Assembly: GCA_048061315.1 (NCBI GenBank) | Contig: JBGMRJ010000002.1 | Coordinates: 1-64,000, forward strand | Length of the DNA: 64,000 nt | From: CAYQUC01 sp048061315 | GTDB lineage: Bacteria > Pseudomonadota > Gammaproteobacteria > UBA6429 > Thiohalophilaceae | Direction: 5' to 3' | Shown: positions 18,110-27,653 of the stretch, piece after piece | Layout of the letters: each line of letters starts with the position of its first letter | Position numbering within the stretch: the first letter of the stretch is position 1 | Translations under genes and position numbers: made by a program | The notes under the pieces: generated by a model | Databases searched by the model: none | Told to the model about the DNA's origin: nothing | The model's input: the letters and a program-made list of their open reading frames with translations, nothing else

Positions 18110-20634
18110 TCTGGGAAGTTGTTCGATGAAGTAGAATTTGAATGAGATATGTTCTCTTTTAAGGTGTTGTAAGCTCGTTTGAATTCTACTTCTATAAGAT
18201 TCATTATTTCGATTATGTTTCCTTGATATTGAGGTAATGTCAGATTTTGAGCATTTTGACAGGCTCGATATAATTTTGTAGCACAAACTGTTCCAGCACA
18301 GCCTTTGAAGGTATGAGCAGCTGTTACAAAATCGTTAAACTGATTGAATTTAGCGGAATTCAGTCTGACAAGTAGTTTTGTACCATCTTGTAAAAAACTA
18401 TCAATAAGGTCAGGTAAAAAAGTACCATCATCTAATAATTTTAACTGGTCTAATTCTTCCATGTTTATAATTTCATTTATTTCTGGTTTATTTTTGTTAG
18501 AAGAATTTTCATCAACTTTTAATTTATGTGCGGTTAATTTATTAATAGCAGAAATAAGCGTTTTACTTCTTATTGGCTTGGTAAGATAGAGATCAACTCC
18601 GGCTTCTTTACATTGTTGTTCTGCTTCTGTGGTCGCGTTGGCAGTTAAAATGATAAATGGTAAAGTACTATTGGGTGAAGTAAAACGAAATATTTTTACA
18701 ACATTTAATCCTCCAACATTAGGCATGTGCATGTCTAATATACAGAGGTCATAGATATTCGATTCAAGGTTATCAAGTGCTTTGTCACCATCGTCAACTA
18801 CTGTAACAGTATGTCCTGACAATTCCAGAATACGCGCAATTACTTTTTGGTTTGGAACGCTATCATCTGCAAATAATATTCGGTATTGTCGGGTGTTTTT
18901 ACGAATAAAGTGAGATTGAAATTCTTCAACATTATTTCCAGAATAGTCGGTTAATGTTGTAGAGGAATGAATGGCATTAAATAACAAAGTTTTATCCAGT
19001 GGCCGTTCAAAAATATAATTTATACCCGCTTTATGTAATTGAATATTATCTGAGGGGGTAAGACAATCTTTCATAACTATAATGGTTGTATTATTCAGAT
19101 TATATTTTTGTCGAATAATACTTGAAAATCTAACAGGGTCGATATCAACTAATGCTTTGTTAATAATTATTGTGTGAATATGCTCGTCTGATTTTATTGA
19201 ATCACTGATTATTATCATTGCATCACTTGCAGATACCGCGGTAGTAATTAAAACGCCCCAATTGTTAAGCGTTTTGCTTAAAATATCTAACTCGTTATTT
19301 AGATCAGATATTATAAGTACATTACTATTAATTGTTTTAATAGTTTTTAAATTTGTTTGTTGAATTTCTAATGGAATTTCGAACCAGAAATTGGAACCTT
19401 CTCCCGGTGTACTGTCTACACCGATAGTCCCATTCATTAATATAACAATTTCTTTCGCTATTGTAGTGCCGAGCCCGACACCATCATAACTTCGGGTATC
19501 TGAATTATCTTCTTGTGTAAAACGTTCAAATATTGAGTCTTGCTTTGATTGTTTGATTCCACATCCAGTATCTTGAACGTCAAAGCGTATGATTGAATTG
19601 GTTGAATTATTTTTTAGTGATGTTACTAAAACTGTAATGTCACCAGTTTGGGTAAATTTAATAGCATTACTAATTAGGTTTCCCAGCACTTGCTTTAATA
19701 GATTAACATCACCAAGTAAATCGTAAGGAATTGCAGGATCGATAGTTAACGAAAAAGAAAGTCCTTTAGATTTTGCCTGATGCGCAAAAATTTTAGCAGA
19801 CTTATTTAAAAGAAAATATAAATCAAAAGGATTGTTTTGCAGAACAATTTTACCGGCTTCAATTTTTGATATATTTAAAATGCTATCAATAATACCCAGT
19901 AATGTAGTACAACTGTAATCAATATTATCGGTGTATTCACGTTGCTCATTATTAAGCATGGTGTTTTTGAGTAAATCACTTGAGCCTAAAACACCATTTA
20001 AGGGTGTTCGAAGTTCGTGACTCATATTAGAAATAAATTGGCTTTTCGCACGGTTTGCAACTTCAGCTAGTTTTTTTGCTTCCGCTAGTCGTTTTAGTAA
20101 GGTTGTCGCATATGCTGGAATTATGATTAAGCCAATGAATAAACCAGTGAAGAGCACATTGTGGTTGTGCCAATAGGTTCCAGAGAAATACACAATAATA
20201 AAACCGGCCAAGCTCAAGATCGTGCTTGCGACTAAATATTTTAGTCCAAATCTAAAACCAAAGCCTAATGTGATCCAGTAATATAATGGATATAGAGCCA
20301 TTCCCCATTCCCCGCCAATAATGATTGCTGCGGTTAAACTGGCAATATCGAGTAGATTACCGATAAAATATCGTTTGGAATTTTTAGTCGGGTCAAGGTA
20401 GATCCAGAATATAATAAGGATGCCAACAAATAAATACAATGCAACTTGTAAACTGATCATTGTAATGACATGTGAATCTTCATTCCAGAATAGGGAATAA
20501 AAATAAGCAAGTACAGATATCCCAAAAATAAGACGAATTGAAGCTTGTTCAAATTCTTGACCGGGACTTTTATGTAGACGCGTAAGCGCAGATTTAATTT
20601 TAATTAATATCAAGGAATGAGGCGCAGGTTCCAT
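18106..20634 (-). CDS. rpfC: RpfC-type hybrid sensor histidine kinase, DSF receptor
   Basis: RpfC senses DSF and in Xanthomonas also restrains RpfF by binding it through its receiver domain. The 842-residue protein has an N-terminal membrane region of about five to six helices (32-178) and a short linker. HisKA follows with H206 in SNMSHELRTPLNG, then an ATPase domain with N322 and DTGCGI/GLGTTIAKEI. A degenerate receiver-like segment spans about 435-560. A canonical receiver has D589/D591-type acidic residues, phospho-acceptor D634 (ILDMHMP) and K686. The C-terminal HPt domain has H774 (AAHTFKG). It is longer than Xanthomonas RpfC because of the extra pseudo-receiver. No rpfG follows in the window. 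Confidence 0.88.
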   Translation of the reverse strand: MEPAPHSLILIKIKSALTRLHKSPGQEFEQASIRLIFGISVLAYFYSLFWNEDSHVITMISLQVALYLFVGILIIFWIYLDPTKNSKRYFIGNLLDIASLTAAIIIGGEWGMALYPLYYWITLGFGFRFGLKYLVASTILSLAGFIIVYFSGTYWHNHNVLFTGLFIGLIIIPAYATTLLKRLAEAKKLAEVANRAKSQFISNMSHELRTPLNGVLGSSDLLKNTMLNNEQREYTDNIDYSCTTLLGIIDSILNISKIEAGKIVLQNNPFDLYFLLNKSAKIFAHQAKSKGLSFSLTIDPAIPYDLLGDVNLLKQVLGNLISNAIKFTQTGDITVLVTSLKNNSTNSIIRFDVQDTGCGIKQSKQDSIFERFTQEDNSDTRSYDGVGLGTTIAKEIVILMNGTIGVDSTPGEGSNFWFEIPLEIQQTNLKTIKTINSNVLIISDLNNELDILSKTLNNWGVLITTAVSASDAMIIISDSIKSDEHIHTIIINKALVDIDPVRFSSIIRQKYNLNNTTIIVMKDCLTPSDNIQLHKAGINYIFERPLDKTLLFNAIHSSTTLTDYSGNNVEEFQSHFIRKNTRQYRILFADDSVPNQKVIARILELSGHTVTVVDDGDKALDNLESNIYDLCILDMHMPNVGGLNVVKIFRFTSPNSTLPFIILTANATTEAEQQCKEAGVDLYLTKPIRSKTLISAINKLTAHKLKVDENSSNKNKPEINEIINMEELDQLKLLDDGTFLPDLIDSFLQDGTKLLVRLNSAKFNQFNDFVTAAHTFKGCAGTVCATKLYRACQNAQNLTLPQYQGNIIEIMNLIEVEFKRAYNTLKENISHSNSTSSNNFPD

Positions 20635-20904
20635 TATAATTACACATTCATTAAAGTTAATTGACGTATAAACAGTGTATGTACTGTTGTTAAGTAGGGA
20701 TAGATTAAGTCTTTATTTTATTATTATTATAAAACACAATTTACATCGCTACAGATGAATTAACAAGTATTTTAATGACAGGGTTAACAGAACGCGTTGG
20801 ATAAAATTAACACTACTTTTAATGTGTAATCCAGTTCTAAATCAGTTTAAGGTGGACTTCGGAATCGTAATTTATCTGTTAAATAAATTTAAAACTAATC
20901 GACA
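20635..20904. other. Spacer between rpfC start and the peroxidase terminator
   Basis: About 270 bases, AT-rich, without a supported gene. It should hold the rpfC promoter on the minus strand. I see no strong operator or repeat in it. Confidence 0.4.
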
Positions 20905-20939
20905 TAAAAAAACCAGGCTAAGATTCAGCCTGGTTTTTT
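20905..20939. terminator. Strong intrinsic terminator downstream of the di-heme peroxidase gene
   Basis: AAAAAACCAGGCT and AGCCTGGTTTTTT pair perfectly around AAGATTC. It lies 22 bp beyond the peroxidase stop. The A-run and T-run flanks mean it can work on both strands. Confidence 0.92.
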
Positions 20940-20961
20940 AGTTTAGTTATTGCTCTACAGT

Positions 20962-22155
20962 TTATGGGAAAGGAGGGAATGGAAAACTGTTTAGTGGCAT
21001 ATCAAAGCCATCGGTTAATGTTTCCATGAAAGCGACAACGGCAGCTTCTTCTTCTGAAGTAAGTCCCAAATCACCAATCATACCCATTTTCATCATGTTC
21101 TTGGAAACTTCAGGAGCAGCCCAATCACCAACATCGCGCGTATTGTAGAAGTGAACAATGTCTTTAAGTGATGCAAAATAACCATTGTGTCCATAAGGTG
21201 CAGTTAATGCGATATTTCGTAAGGTTACTACTTTGTGTTTACCAAGTTGCGCACCATCTGGATCATTTGCTGCAATATCAGCACGACCACCTAAACCATT
21301 ATCAATTGGATCATTTGCAATTAACGGATTAGTGCTTTTTGGAATACCAATATTATGATAGGTGTAGTTTGCAAATAATGGTGGCATATCACTACCATCA
21401 ACAGCGGTTAGTAATTTACTGGTATGACAGTTACTGCACTTTGCTTTACCATTAAATAAATCCATTCCTTTTTTCTCTATGGTACTTAGAGTTGTATTAC
21501 CCGCAAGAAAATGATCGTATTTAGAACTGAATTCACTCATGTGTTTCGATTTCTCAAAAGCAGCAATAGCATCGGCTACATTAACATATGCGGCATTAAC
21601 GTATGTAGTATTATCAATTGAAAGAAAATTTTCGAGTGTAATATCATAAACGCTTAAAAATAATTTTGTATATTTAGAATTATTTTTATTATCTTCACTA
21701 CCAATCGCCATGAGTACAGCGCCCTTGCTAGGCATTGCCATTTCAACCGGATTTAAAAAGGGACCTTGAGCCTGATCGGTTAGAGTTGCTGAACGTCCAT
21801 CCCAGAATTGCCCGCCCATGTACATTGCCATGTGAGAAGTCCAGTGGAATATTGGAGTGAATGCAGCATAAGCTGAGCTAGGAGCATTTCGTCCACCGTG
21901 TAAGCCTGGAACAGAACCATCTGAAACAACACTGTTTTTAGGATCTGCTGCATTTTTAGGATCGGCAAATCCTTTAGGTGTATGGCAACTTGCACATGAT
22001 TGATTTTTATTCAGTGATAAGTCGGTATCAAAATATAATAATTCACCTAATTGAGCTTTGTCATTGAGTGCACCCGCTGTGACAGTTGATGCCTGAATTA
22101 AGGCTAATAAGGATAATGATAAAATCGTATTTTTGGTTTTCGATGGGTAGTCCAT
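20962..22155 (-). CDS. Di-heme cytochrome c peroxidase/MauG-family protein
   Basis: Periplasmic di-heme enzymes of this family reduce hydrogen peroxide with electrons from cytochrome c or small donors. The 397-residue protein has a Sec signal (hydrophobic about 9-25, likely cut after TAG). Two heme motifs are CASCH (about 55-59) and CSNCH (about 240-244), with the family phrases GGRNAPSSAYA and FWDGRSATLTDQAQGP after the first heme and LRNIALTAPYGHNGYFASLKDIVHFYN near the end. It is a single gene with its own terminator. A distinction between peroxidase and MauG-like oxidase cannot be made by eye. Confidence 0.93.
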   Translation of the reverse strand: MDYPSKTKNTILSLSLLALIQASTVTAGALNDKAQLGELLYFDTDLSLNKNQSCASCHTPKGFADPKNAADPKNSVVSDGSVPGLHGGRNAPSSAYAAFTPIFHWTSHMAMYMGGQFWDGRSATLTDQAQGPFLNPVEMAMPSKGAVLMAIGSEDNKNNSKYTKLFLSVYDITLENFLSIDNTTYVNAAYVNVADAIAAFEKSKHMSEFSSKYDHFLAGNTTLSTIEKKGMDLFNGKAKCSNCHTSKLLTAVDGSDMPPLFANYTYHNIGIPKSTNPLIANDPIDNGLGGRADIAANDPDGAQLGKHKVVTLRNIALTAPYGHNGYFASLKDIVHFYNTRDVGDWAAPEVSKNMMKMGMIGDLGLTSEEEAAVVAFMETLTDGFDMPLNSFPFPPFP

Positions 22156-22727
22156 TAAGCAATTCTCCTGATTGGTTTAATCTTGAATCTTAACAACTAA
22201 AAATTAAGAGTTTCTTAAAATATGCAAAACAGAGTAATAATAAAGAAATAAATTTACCAATAGCCCATGTAAGTTCATGGTTATTAACTAAATTTTCTGA
22301 TTGTATTTAACTAAACTACATTATTGTTGAATAGAAATTTGATTTTTGAAATTCTCGATTTAAAAATTAGCATTTAAAGTTTGATTTGCTTATCGAGATT
22401 CGGAGCTTAGACAGATTTCTATTTTGAGAAACAAAATTAGAATTAAAAAAATCATACTACTTTGGTGTCAAAATCAGATTTATTACAATGTCACTATATG
22501 AGTCAATTAATCCTATTAATGGCTAAATAACTTCTACCGACTATAGTATAAGAAGCTATTTTGTTGATCTTTTACTGGTATATTTACAGTTAACACTACT
22601 CAGGCTTAGCGTCAGTAAGGTATAATCATTAAAATATTAGCATATATTAATATGTATGTTATTTAATCATATATAGTACTATTTTAGGTTTATCCAGAAT
22701 TAAACCACTATTTTTAAGAGGTATAAC
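22156..22727. other. 572-bp divergent spacer between the peroxidase gene and ccoN
   Basis: No gene is supported. It must contain divergent promoters for the peroxidase and for ccoNOQP. Oxygen control by FNR/Anr would be expected, but I found only half-sites (TTGAT near 22338 and 22381, 22564) and no full TTGAT-N4-ATCAA, so no site is claimed. The ccoN ribosome site is AAGAGG about 8 bases before the ATG. Confidence 0.4.
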
Positions 22728-24182
22728 ATGTCCGCAGCTACTGGACGCGCAGTCGAGCAATATAATTACGATATAATTAAAAAATTCACCATAATGGCTG
22801 TTATCTGGGGTGTTATCGGTATGTCCGTTGGGGTCTATATCGCATCTGAATTAACCTGGCCATTTTTAAATTTTGATAATCCCTACATCACATTTGGTCG
22901 ATTACGACCGGTTCATACCACATTAGTCATCTTTGGCTTTGGTGGTAGTGCGCTGTTCGCAACTTCGTATTATGTCGTACAACGTACCTGTCAGGTGCGA
23001 CTATTTCATGATGGTCTAGCCAATTTTACATTTTGGGGCTGGCAAATTGCAGTCACATTAGCCGCTATATCGTATATGGCGGGTTATACCCAGGCTCGAG
23101 AATATGCGGAAATGGTTTGGCCGATTGATATTCTGATTACTGTTACCTGGGTTGCTTACCTGGTTTTATACGTCATGACGCTACGACAGCGTTCTCAACC
23201 CCATATTTACGTTGCTAACTGGTTTTTTATTGCATTCATATTAGCAACAGCAATCTTGCACATTTTTAATAATATGGAAGTTCCCGTAGGATTATTTTCA
23301 CTAAAATCCTATAGCCTGCATGCCGGAGTGCAAGATGCGATGACGCAGTGGTGGTATGGTCATAATGCGGTAGGTTTCTTCTTAACCGCGGCATTTTTAG
23401 GAATGATGTATTATTTTGTTCCCAAGCAAGCAGGACGCCCGGTGTACTCTTATCGCTTATCCATTATTCATTTTTGGGCCTTGTCATTCTTATATATGTG
23501 GGTAGGTGCACATCACCTGCATTGGACGGCGCTACCCGATTGGACTTCAACACTGGCTGCAACATTTTCGATTTTGTTATTACTACCCTCATGGGGCGGC
23601 ATGATTAACGGCATTATGACCTTATCGGGTGCCTGGGATAAGTTACGCTCAGATCCGATTATTCGATTTATGATCGTTGCATTATCTTTCTATGGCATGT
23701 CAACGTTCGAAGGGCCTTTAATGTCGCTAAAAAGTGTTAATGCCTTATCACATTACACTGACTGGACAATTGGTCATGTGCACTCAGGTGCATTGGGTTG
23801 GGTTGCATTTATCACCTTTGGATCGTTTTATCATCTAATACCGCGATTGTGGGATACCAAAATGTATAGTGAAAAATTAATCTTCTTACATTTCTGGTTA
23901 GGCACCATTGGTGTAGTGCTTTACATTAGTGCGCTTTGGGTCGCTGGAATAGGCCAGGGTTTAATGCTTCGGGCATTCGATTTATTTGGTAATTTAAATT
24001 ACACCTTTATTGAATCCGTTCGGTTCTTACACGTGCCATATGTGATCCGAACATTAGGAGGTCTGTTATTTTTGGCCGGAATGATCATCATGGCATACAA
24101 CGTATTTATGACAGTTCGTAATGCTAAAAAAGAACAAGTGGCTATTGATGCCAAAATTGCAGCTAAATTAGCAAAAGCCTAA
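22728..24182 (+). CDS. ccoN: cbb3-type cytochrome c oxidase subunit I
   Basis: CcoN is the heme b/b3-CuB catalytic subunit of the high-affinity oxidase used at low oxygen. The 484-residue protein has about twelve membrane helices, with GRLRPVHTTLVIFGFG (heme ligand), QWWYGHNAVGFFLTAAFLGMMYYFVPKQAGRPVYSY (CuB His and cross-linked Tyr), WVGAHHLHWTALPDW, and DWTIGHVHSGALGWVAF. The C-terminal tail is Ala/Lys-rich. It begins the operon ccoNOQP. Confidence 0.97.
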   Translation: MSAATGRAVEQYNYDIIKKFTIMAVIWGVIGMSVGVYIASELTWPFLNFDNPYITFGRLRPVHTTLVIFGFGGSALFATSYYVVQRTCQVRLFHDGLANFTFWGWQIAVTLAAISYMAGYTQAREYAEMVWPIDILITVTWVAYLVLYVMTLRQRSQPHIYVANWFFIAFILATAILHIFNNMEVPVGLFSLKSYSLHAGVQDAMTQWWYGHNAVGFFLTAAFLGMMYYFVPKQAGRPVYSYRLSIIHFWALSFLYMWVGAHHLHWTALPDWTSTLAATFSILLLLPSWGGMINGIMTLSGAWDKLRSDPIIRFMIVALSFYGMSTFEGPLMSLKSVNALSHYTDWTIGHVHSGALGWVAFITFGSFYHLIPRLWDTKMYSEKLIFLHFWLGTIGVVLYISALWVAGIGQGLMLRAFDLFGNLNYTFIESVRFLHVPYVIRTLGGLLFLAGMIIMAYNVFMTVRNAKKEQVAIDAKIAAKLAKA

Positions 24183-24205
24183 AACATTACTATTTGGAAA
24201 ATTAA

Positions 24206-24955
24206 ATGAAGCATGAACAGATAGAAACAAATTCAGGTTTACTGATTATATTAACCTTATTTGTTATTAGCCTTGGTGGTCTGGTTGAGATTGTGCCGTT
24301 GTATTTTATCGATGACACAATTGAGACAGTAACCTACCAGGGTAAAGAAACCATTCGACCTTATACACCACTGGAATTATTAGGCCGGGATATTTATCAA
24401 CGTGAAGGTTGTTATTTATGTCATTCTCAAATGATTCGACCATTCCGGGATGAAGCACTACGTTATGGTCATTACTCTTTAGCAGCTGAATCACAATATG
24501 ATCATCCCTTCCAATGGGGATCAAAACGAACCGGACCGGATTTAGCGCGTGTTGGTAAAAAATATTCCAATCAATGGCACGTACAACATTTAAGTAAACC
24601 GCGTTCGGTAATGCCGGATTCTATTATGCCGAATTATCCCTGGTTATTAGAAAATAAACTTGAGTATAAAGATATTGCTGATCGCATGCGCTCGTTAAAG
24701 ATAGTGGGTGTGCCTTACTCAGCACGAAAAGCGGAATTTGAAAATAACAACACTCGTTTTGGTAATGATGTTGCCAAAATGCTCGACATTAATCACGCCG
24801 AAATTAATTTAATTCAGCAAGCATCAGACGGTAACTATGACGGTAACCGTGATGATATTACCGAAATGGATGCATTAGTGGCTTATTTACAAATTCTAGG
24901 CACAATGGTTGATTTTAAGAAATTTGATGACGGGCATTTTGCAAAATTCAGATAA
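24206..24955 (+). CDS. ccoO: cbb3-type cytochrome c oxidase subunit II (mono-heme)
   Basis: CcoO is the membrane-anchored mono-heme cytochrome c of the oxidase. The 249-residue protein has one N-terminal helix (about 10-30). The heme motif CYLCH is in YQREGCYLCHSQMIRPFRDE (about 65-84). GPDLARVGKKYSNQWHVQHL and the Met-ligand region VMPDSIMPNYPWL follow. Length is normal. ccoQ starts 5 bp after. Confidence 0.96.
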   Translation: MKHEQIETNSGLLIILTLFVISLGGLVEIVPLYFIDDTIETVTYQGKETIRPYTPLELLGRDIYQREGCYLCHSQMIRPFRDEALRYGHYSLAAESQYDHPFQWGSKRTGPDLARVGKKYSNQWHVQHLSKPRSVMPDSIMPNYPWLLENKLEYKDIADRMRSLKIVGVPYSARKAEFENNNTRFGNDVAKMLDINHAEINLIQQASDGNYDGNRDDITEMDALVAYLQILGTMVDFKKFDDGHFAKFR

Positions 24956-24960
24956 TATTT

Positions 24961-25170
24961 ATGAGCGAAATATTAAATTGGTTAACAAAAATGGAATACA
25001 CCAAACCAGCAGTGTTGGTGGTATTTTTTATTACCTTTGTATTGCTGATTGTTTATGTTTATAGCAACAAGAAACGCAGTTCGCGATTGGAATCGTATAA
25101 AAATATTCCGTTTGAAACTGATGATGAACAACCAGTGGATAAAACTGATAACAACTCAAACAGTAAGTAA
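24961..25170 (+). CDS. ccoQ: cbb3-type oxidase component CcoQ
   Basis: The 69-residue protein has one helix (about 17-34) and a charged cytoplasmic tail with YKNIPFETDDE, a common CcoQ phrase. CcoQ stabilises the assembled oxidase. The size and the place between ccoO and ccoP agree. Confidence 0.88.
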   Translation: MSEILNWLTKMEYTKPAVLVVFFITFVLLIVYVYSNKKRSSRLESYKNIPFETDDEQPVDKTDNNSNSK

Positions 25171-25176
25171 AAAATT

Positions 25177-26106
25177 ATGGTAGATCAAATTAAGAAATCG
25201 AAATCAACCGCTCAAACGACCGGGCATGCCTGGGATGGTGATATACAGGAATTTAATAATCCGTTACCTAACTGGTGGTTATGGGGATTTTATGCATCGG
25301 CAGTATTTGCAATTATCTATTGGGTGTTTTATCCAAGTTGGCCAGTAGGAAATAGTTATTTAAAAGGTGCATTTAATGATATTGAGTATGTCACTAAAGA
25401 TGGTAAAACACATCGAACGCACTGGAATACCCGTTCGCTGTATTTAAAAGAAATGCAAATTGCTCGTGAGTACCAACAAAAATATATTGATCAGGTAAAT
25501 CAATCCAGCTATGAAACGATTACCAAAGATCAAACGATATCAGAATTTGTAAATTCTAAAGCAAAAGTGTTGTTTGCTGATAATTGCGCACCCTGTCATC
25601 AAGTTGGTGGTGGTGGTGAGATTGGCACCTATCCAAATCTGGTTGATGATAGCTGGCTATGGGGCGGAAGTTTTACAGATATTCAAAACACCATTCAACA
25701 AGGACATGTCGGATTTATGCCGTCATTTTCTGAAACTTTAAATGACAGCCAGATAAGCGATGTTGCTGCCTATGTTTTGAGTTTATCACAAACATCAAAT
25801 CAAGCTAATGCTACAGCGATAAGCAATGGAAATAAAATATTTAATGGTCAAACTGGAGGTTGTTTTTATTGTCATGGTGAAACAGCTACGGGTTTAAAAA
25901 GCACAGGGGCAGCAAATTTAACAGATAGTATCTGGACAATTGCTAATATCCCAGCAGCACAAACGTATAAAGATAAGTTAAGTGTAGTTAAAAATGTAAT
26001 CTCATCAGGTGTTAAACGAGAAATGCCATCTTGGCAGGATCGATTATCACCAGTAGAAATTAAAATCTTATCCGTTTATGTTCATGAGTTAGGTGGTGGT
26101 AAGTAA
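25177..26106 (+). CDS. ccoP: cbb3-type cytochrome c oxidase subunit III (di-heme)
   Basis: CcoP is the di-heme cytochrome c that passes electrons to CcoO. The 309-residue protein begins with the typical HAWDGDIQEFNNPLPNWWLWGFY before its helix (about 34-52). It contains two heme motifs, CAPCH (about 138-142) and CFYCH (about 228-232), each followed by a Met-containing segment (VGFMPSF and REMPSW). It ends the ccoNOQP operon, with a terminator 34 bp later. Confidence 0.96.
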   Translation: MVDQIKKSKSTAQTTGHAWDGDIQEFNNPLPNWWLWGFYASAVFAIIYWVFYPSWPVGNSYLKGAFNDIEYVTKDGKTHRTHWNTRSLYLKEMQIAREYQQKYIDQVNQSSYETITKDQTISEFVNSKAKVLFADNCAPCHQVGGGGEIGTYPNLVDDSWLWGGSFTDIQNTIQQGHVGFMPSFSETLNDSQISDVAAYVLSLSQTSNQANATAISNGNKIFNGQTGGCFYCHGETATGLKSTGAANLTDSIWTIANIPAAQTYKDKLSVVKNVISSGVKREMPSWQDRLSPVEIKILSVYVHELGGGK

Positions 26107-26138
26107 TATACTAACGATGGATACAGTGTAAAAATTAA

Positions 26139-26175
26139 GGAGGATAAGCAGCAATAGTTGTTTATCCTTTTTTTA
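26139..26175 (+). terminator. Intrinsic terminator after ccoP
   Basis: AGGATAA (26141-26147) pairs with TTATCCT (26162-26168), followed by a T-run to 26174. The stem is only 7 bp with a 14-base loop, so partial read-through into ccoG is possible. Confidence 0.65.
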
Positions 26176-26221
26176 TTATAAGTCGATACTATCAATTAGT
26201 GAGTTTAAGTAATTAGTTAAT

Positions 26222-27652
26222 ATGAATGGCACTATCATTCAAGAACGAATACCGGTTGTTCCTCGATCGGTCAAAGGGCGATTTCGCACTATTAAAACTG
26301 CGATCCTGCTATTTGCTTATAGTGTCTATTTTTTTCTTCCGTGGTTACCGTGGCAACGTAACGTTGGGCCTGATCAAGCCATTTTATTTAATATTGTAGA
26401 TCGGCATTTTTATATTTTTAACCTCGTTGTTTACGCTCAGGATATTTTCTGGTTAGCCGGATTACTGCTTATTGCCGCGTTATTGCTATTTTTAATTACA
26501 GCAATATTGGGACGAGTATTTTGTGGATACTTTTGTTTTCAAACTTTATGGACTGATGTTTTTATCTTTATCGAGCGTTTGGTTCAGGGTGAACGTAATG
26601 CGAGAATAAAGCTGCTCAACAGTAATTGGAACAGTCATAAAATTTCAAAAACACTACTAACTCACTTGTTGTGGATTTTAATGTCTCTGGTGACTGGCTT
26701 AACGTTTACCTTGTATTGGGGGTATGCACCGGAATTAATCGTTCAGTTGTTTACTGGAAATGCACCGTTTGCCGCTTATGCCACAACATTATTTCTGGCA
26801 ACAACCACCTATTTTATGGCGGGATTAGCACGGGAACAAACCTGCACCTACATGTGTCCGTATGCACGTTTCCAATCAGCGATGTTTGATAAAAATACCT
26901 TGACTGTTACATATGATCAAAGTCGGGGAGAGCGTGCTAAAGGACGTCAAAAACCGCGTGCTGGCATGACCGATCACGATGTGCGAATTGAACATAAAGT
27001 CGGTGATTGTATTGATTGTGGTTATTGTGTGCAGGTATGTCCGACCGGAATTGATATACGCGATGGCATGCAGTATGAATGTATTACCTGTGCATTATGC
27101 ATTGATGCCTGTGATACTATTATGCAAAAAATTGATTATCCTACCGGTTTAATTCGATACAGTTCAGAGGTAATTGACGAAGGAAAACCAACTAGCTGGT
27201 TACGATTAAATGTTATAGGTTATGCTTTAATTACATTACTGACGATAGTTTTATTATCGTGGAGCATTATAACACGGGATCAACTCGAATTGATTGTGCT
27301 TAAAGTGAGACAACCTTTGTCGGTTACATTATCAGATGGCCGGGAACAAAACCGTTACGAAATTAAAATTAATAATAAAACATCAACAGCATTAGAATTT
27401 AATATAAAAATTGAAGGTCTGGAAGAATCGGAATTGACTATTGGTGATTTTGATCGCTATGTTGTAAATGCTCAAAGTTCGGTTCGTATTCAGGCAAAAG
27501 TGCGACAGCATCCACAATTTGCAAAAGCAGCCCGGCAATCTTTTCGATTTGTTGTAGAGCCTGAACAACGACCTGATTTAAAAGATTTAATCTGGACATC
27601 CGTTTTTTCAATACCGGAATCCCGAATGAAAAATAAAGAAGCAGGTCGATAA
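26222..27652 (+). CDS. ccoG: cbb3 oxidase maturation protein CcoG, membrane polyferredoxin
   Basis: CcoG reduces copper for delivery to the cbb3 oxidase. The 476-residue protein has about five membrane helices (near 25-41, 78-98, 147-169, 186-203, 334-353). A membrane-side CGYFCFQTLWTDVF and CTYMCPYARFQ pair are visible, then two ferredoxin clusters in GDCIDCGYCVQVCPTGIDIR and CITCALCIDACD. A C-terminal periplasmic Ig-like domain covers about 360-470. It starts the second block ccoG-ccoH-ccoI-ccoS. Confidence 0.95.
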   Translation: MNGTIIQERIPVVPRSVKGRFRTIKTAILLFAYSVYFFLPWLPWQRNVGPDQAILFNIVDRHFYIFNLVVYAQDIFWLAGLLLIAALLLFLITAILGRVFCGYFCFQTLWTDVFIFIERLVQGERNARIKLLNSNWNSHKISKTLLTHLLWILMSLVTGLTFTLYWGYAPELIVQLFTGNAPFAAYATTLFLATTTYFMAGLAREQTCTYMCPYARFQSAMFDKNTLTVTYDQSRGERAKGRQKPRAGMTDHDVRIEHKVGDCIDCGYCVQVCPTGIDIRDGMQYECITCALCIDACDTIMQKIDYPTGLIRYSSEVIDEGKPTSWLRLNVIGYALITLLTIVLLSWSIITRDQLELIVLKVRQPLSVTLSDGREQNRYEIKINNKTSTALEFNIKIEGLEESELTIGDFDRYVVNAQSSVRIQAKVRQHPQFAKAARQSFRFVVEPEQRPDLKDLIWTSVFSIPESRMKNKEAGR

Positions 27653-27653
27653 T

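Noticed and set aside
22156..22727. FNR/Anr box upstream of ccoN
   Set aside because: Several TTGAT half-sites occur, but none is followed by a matching ATCAA at the right distance.
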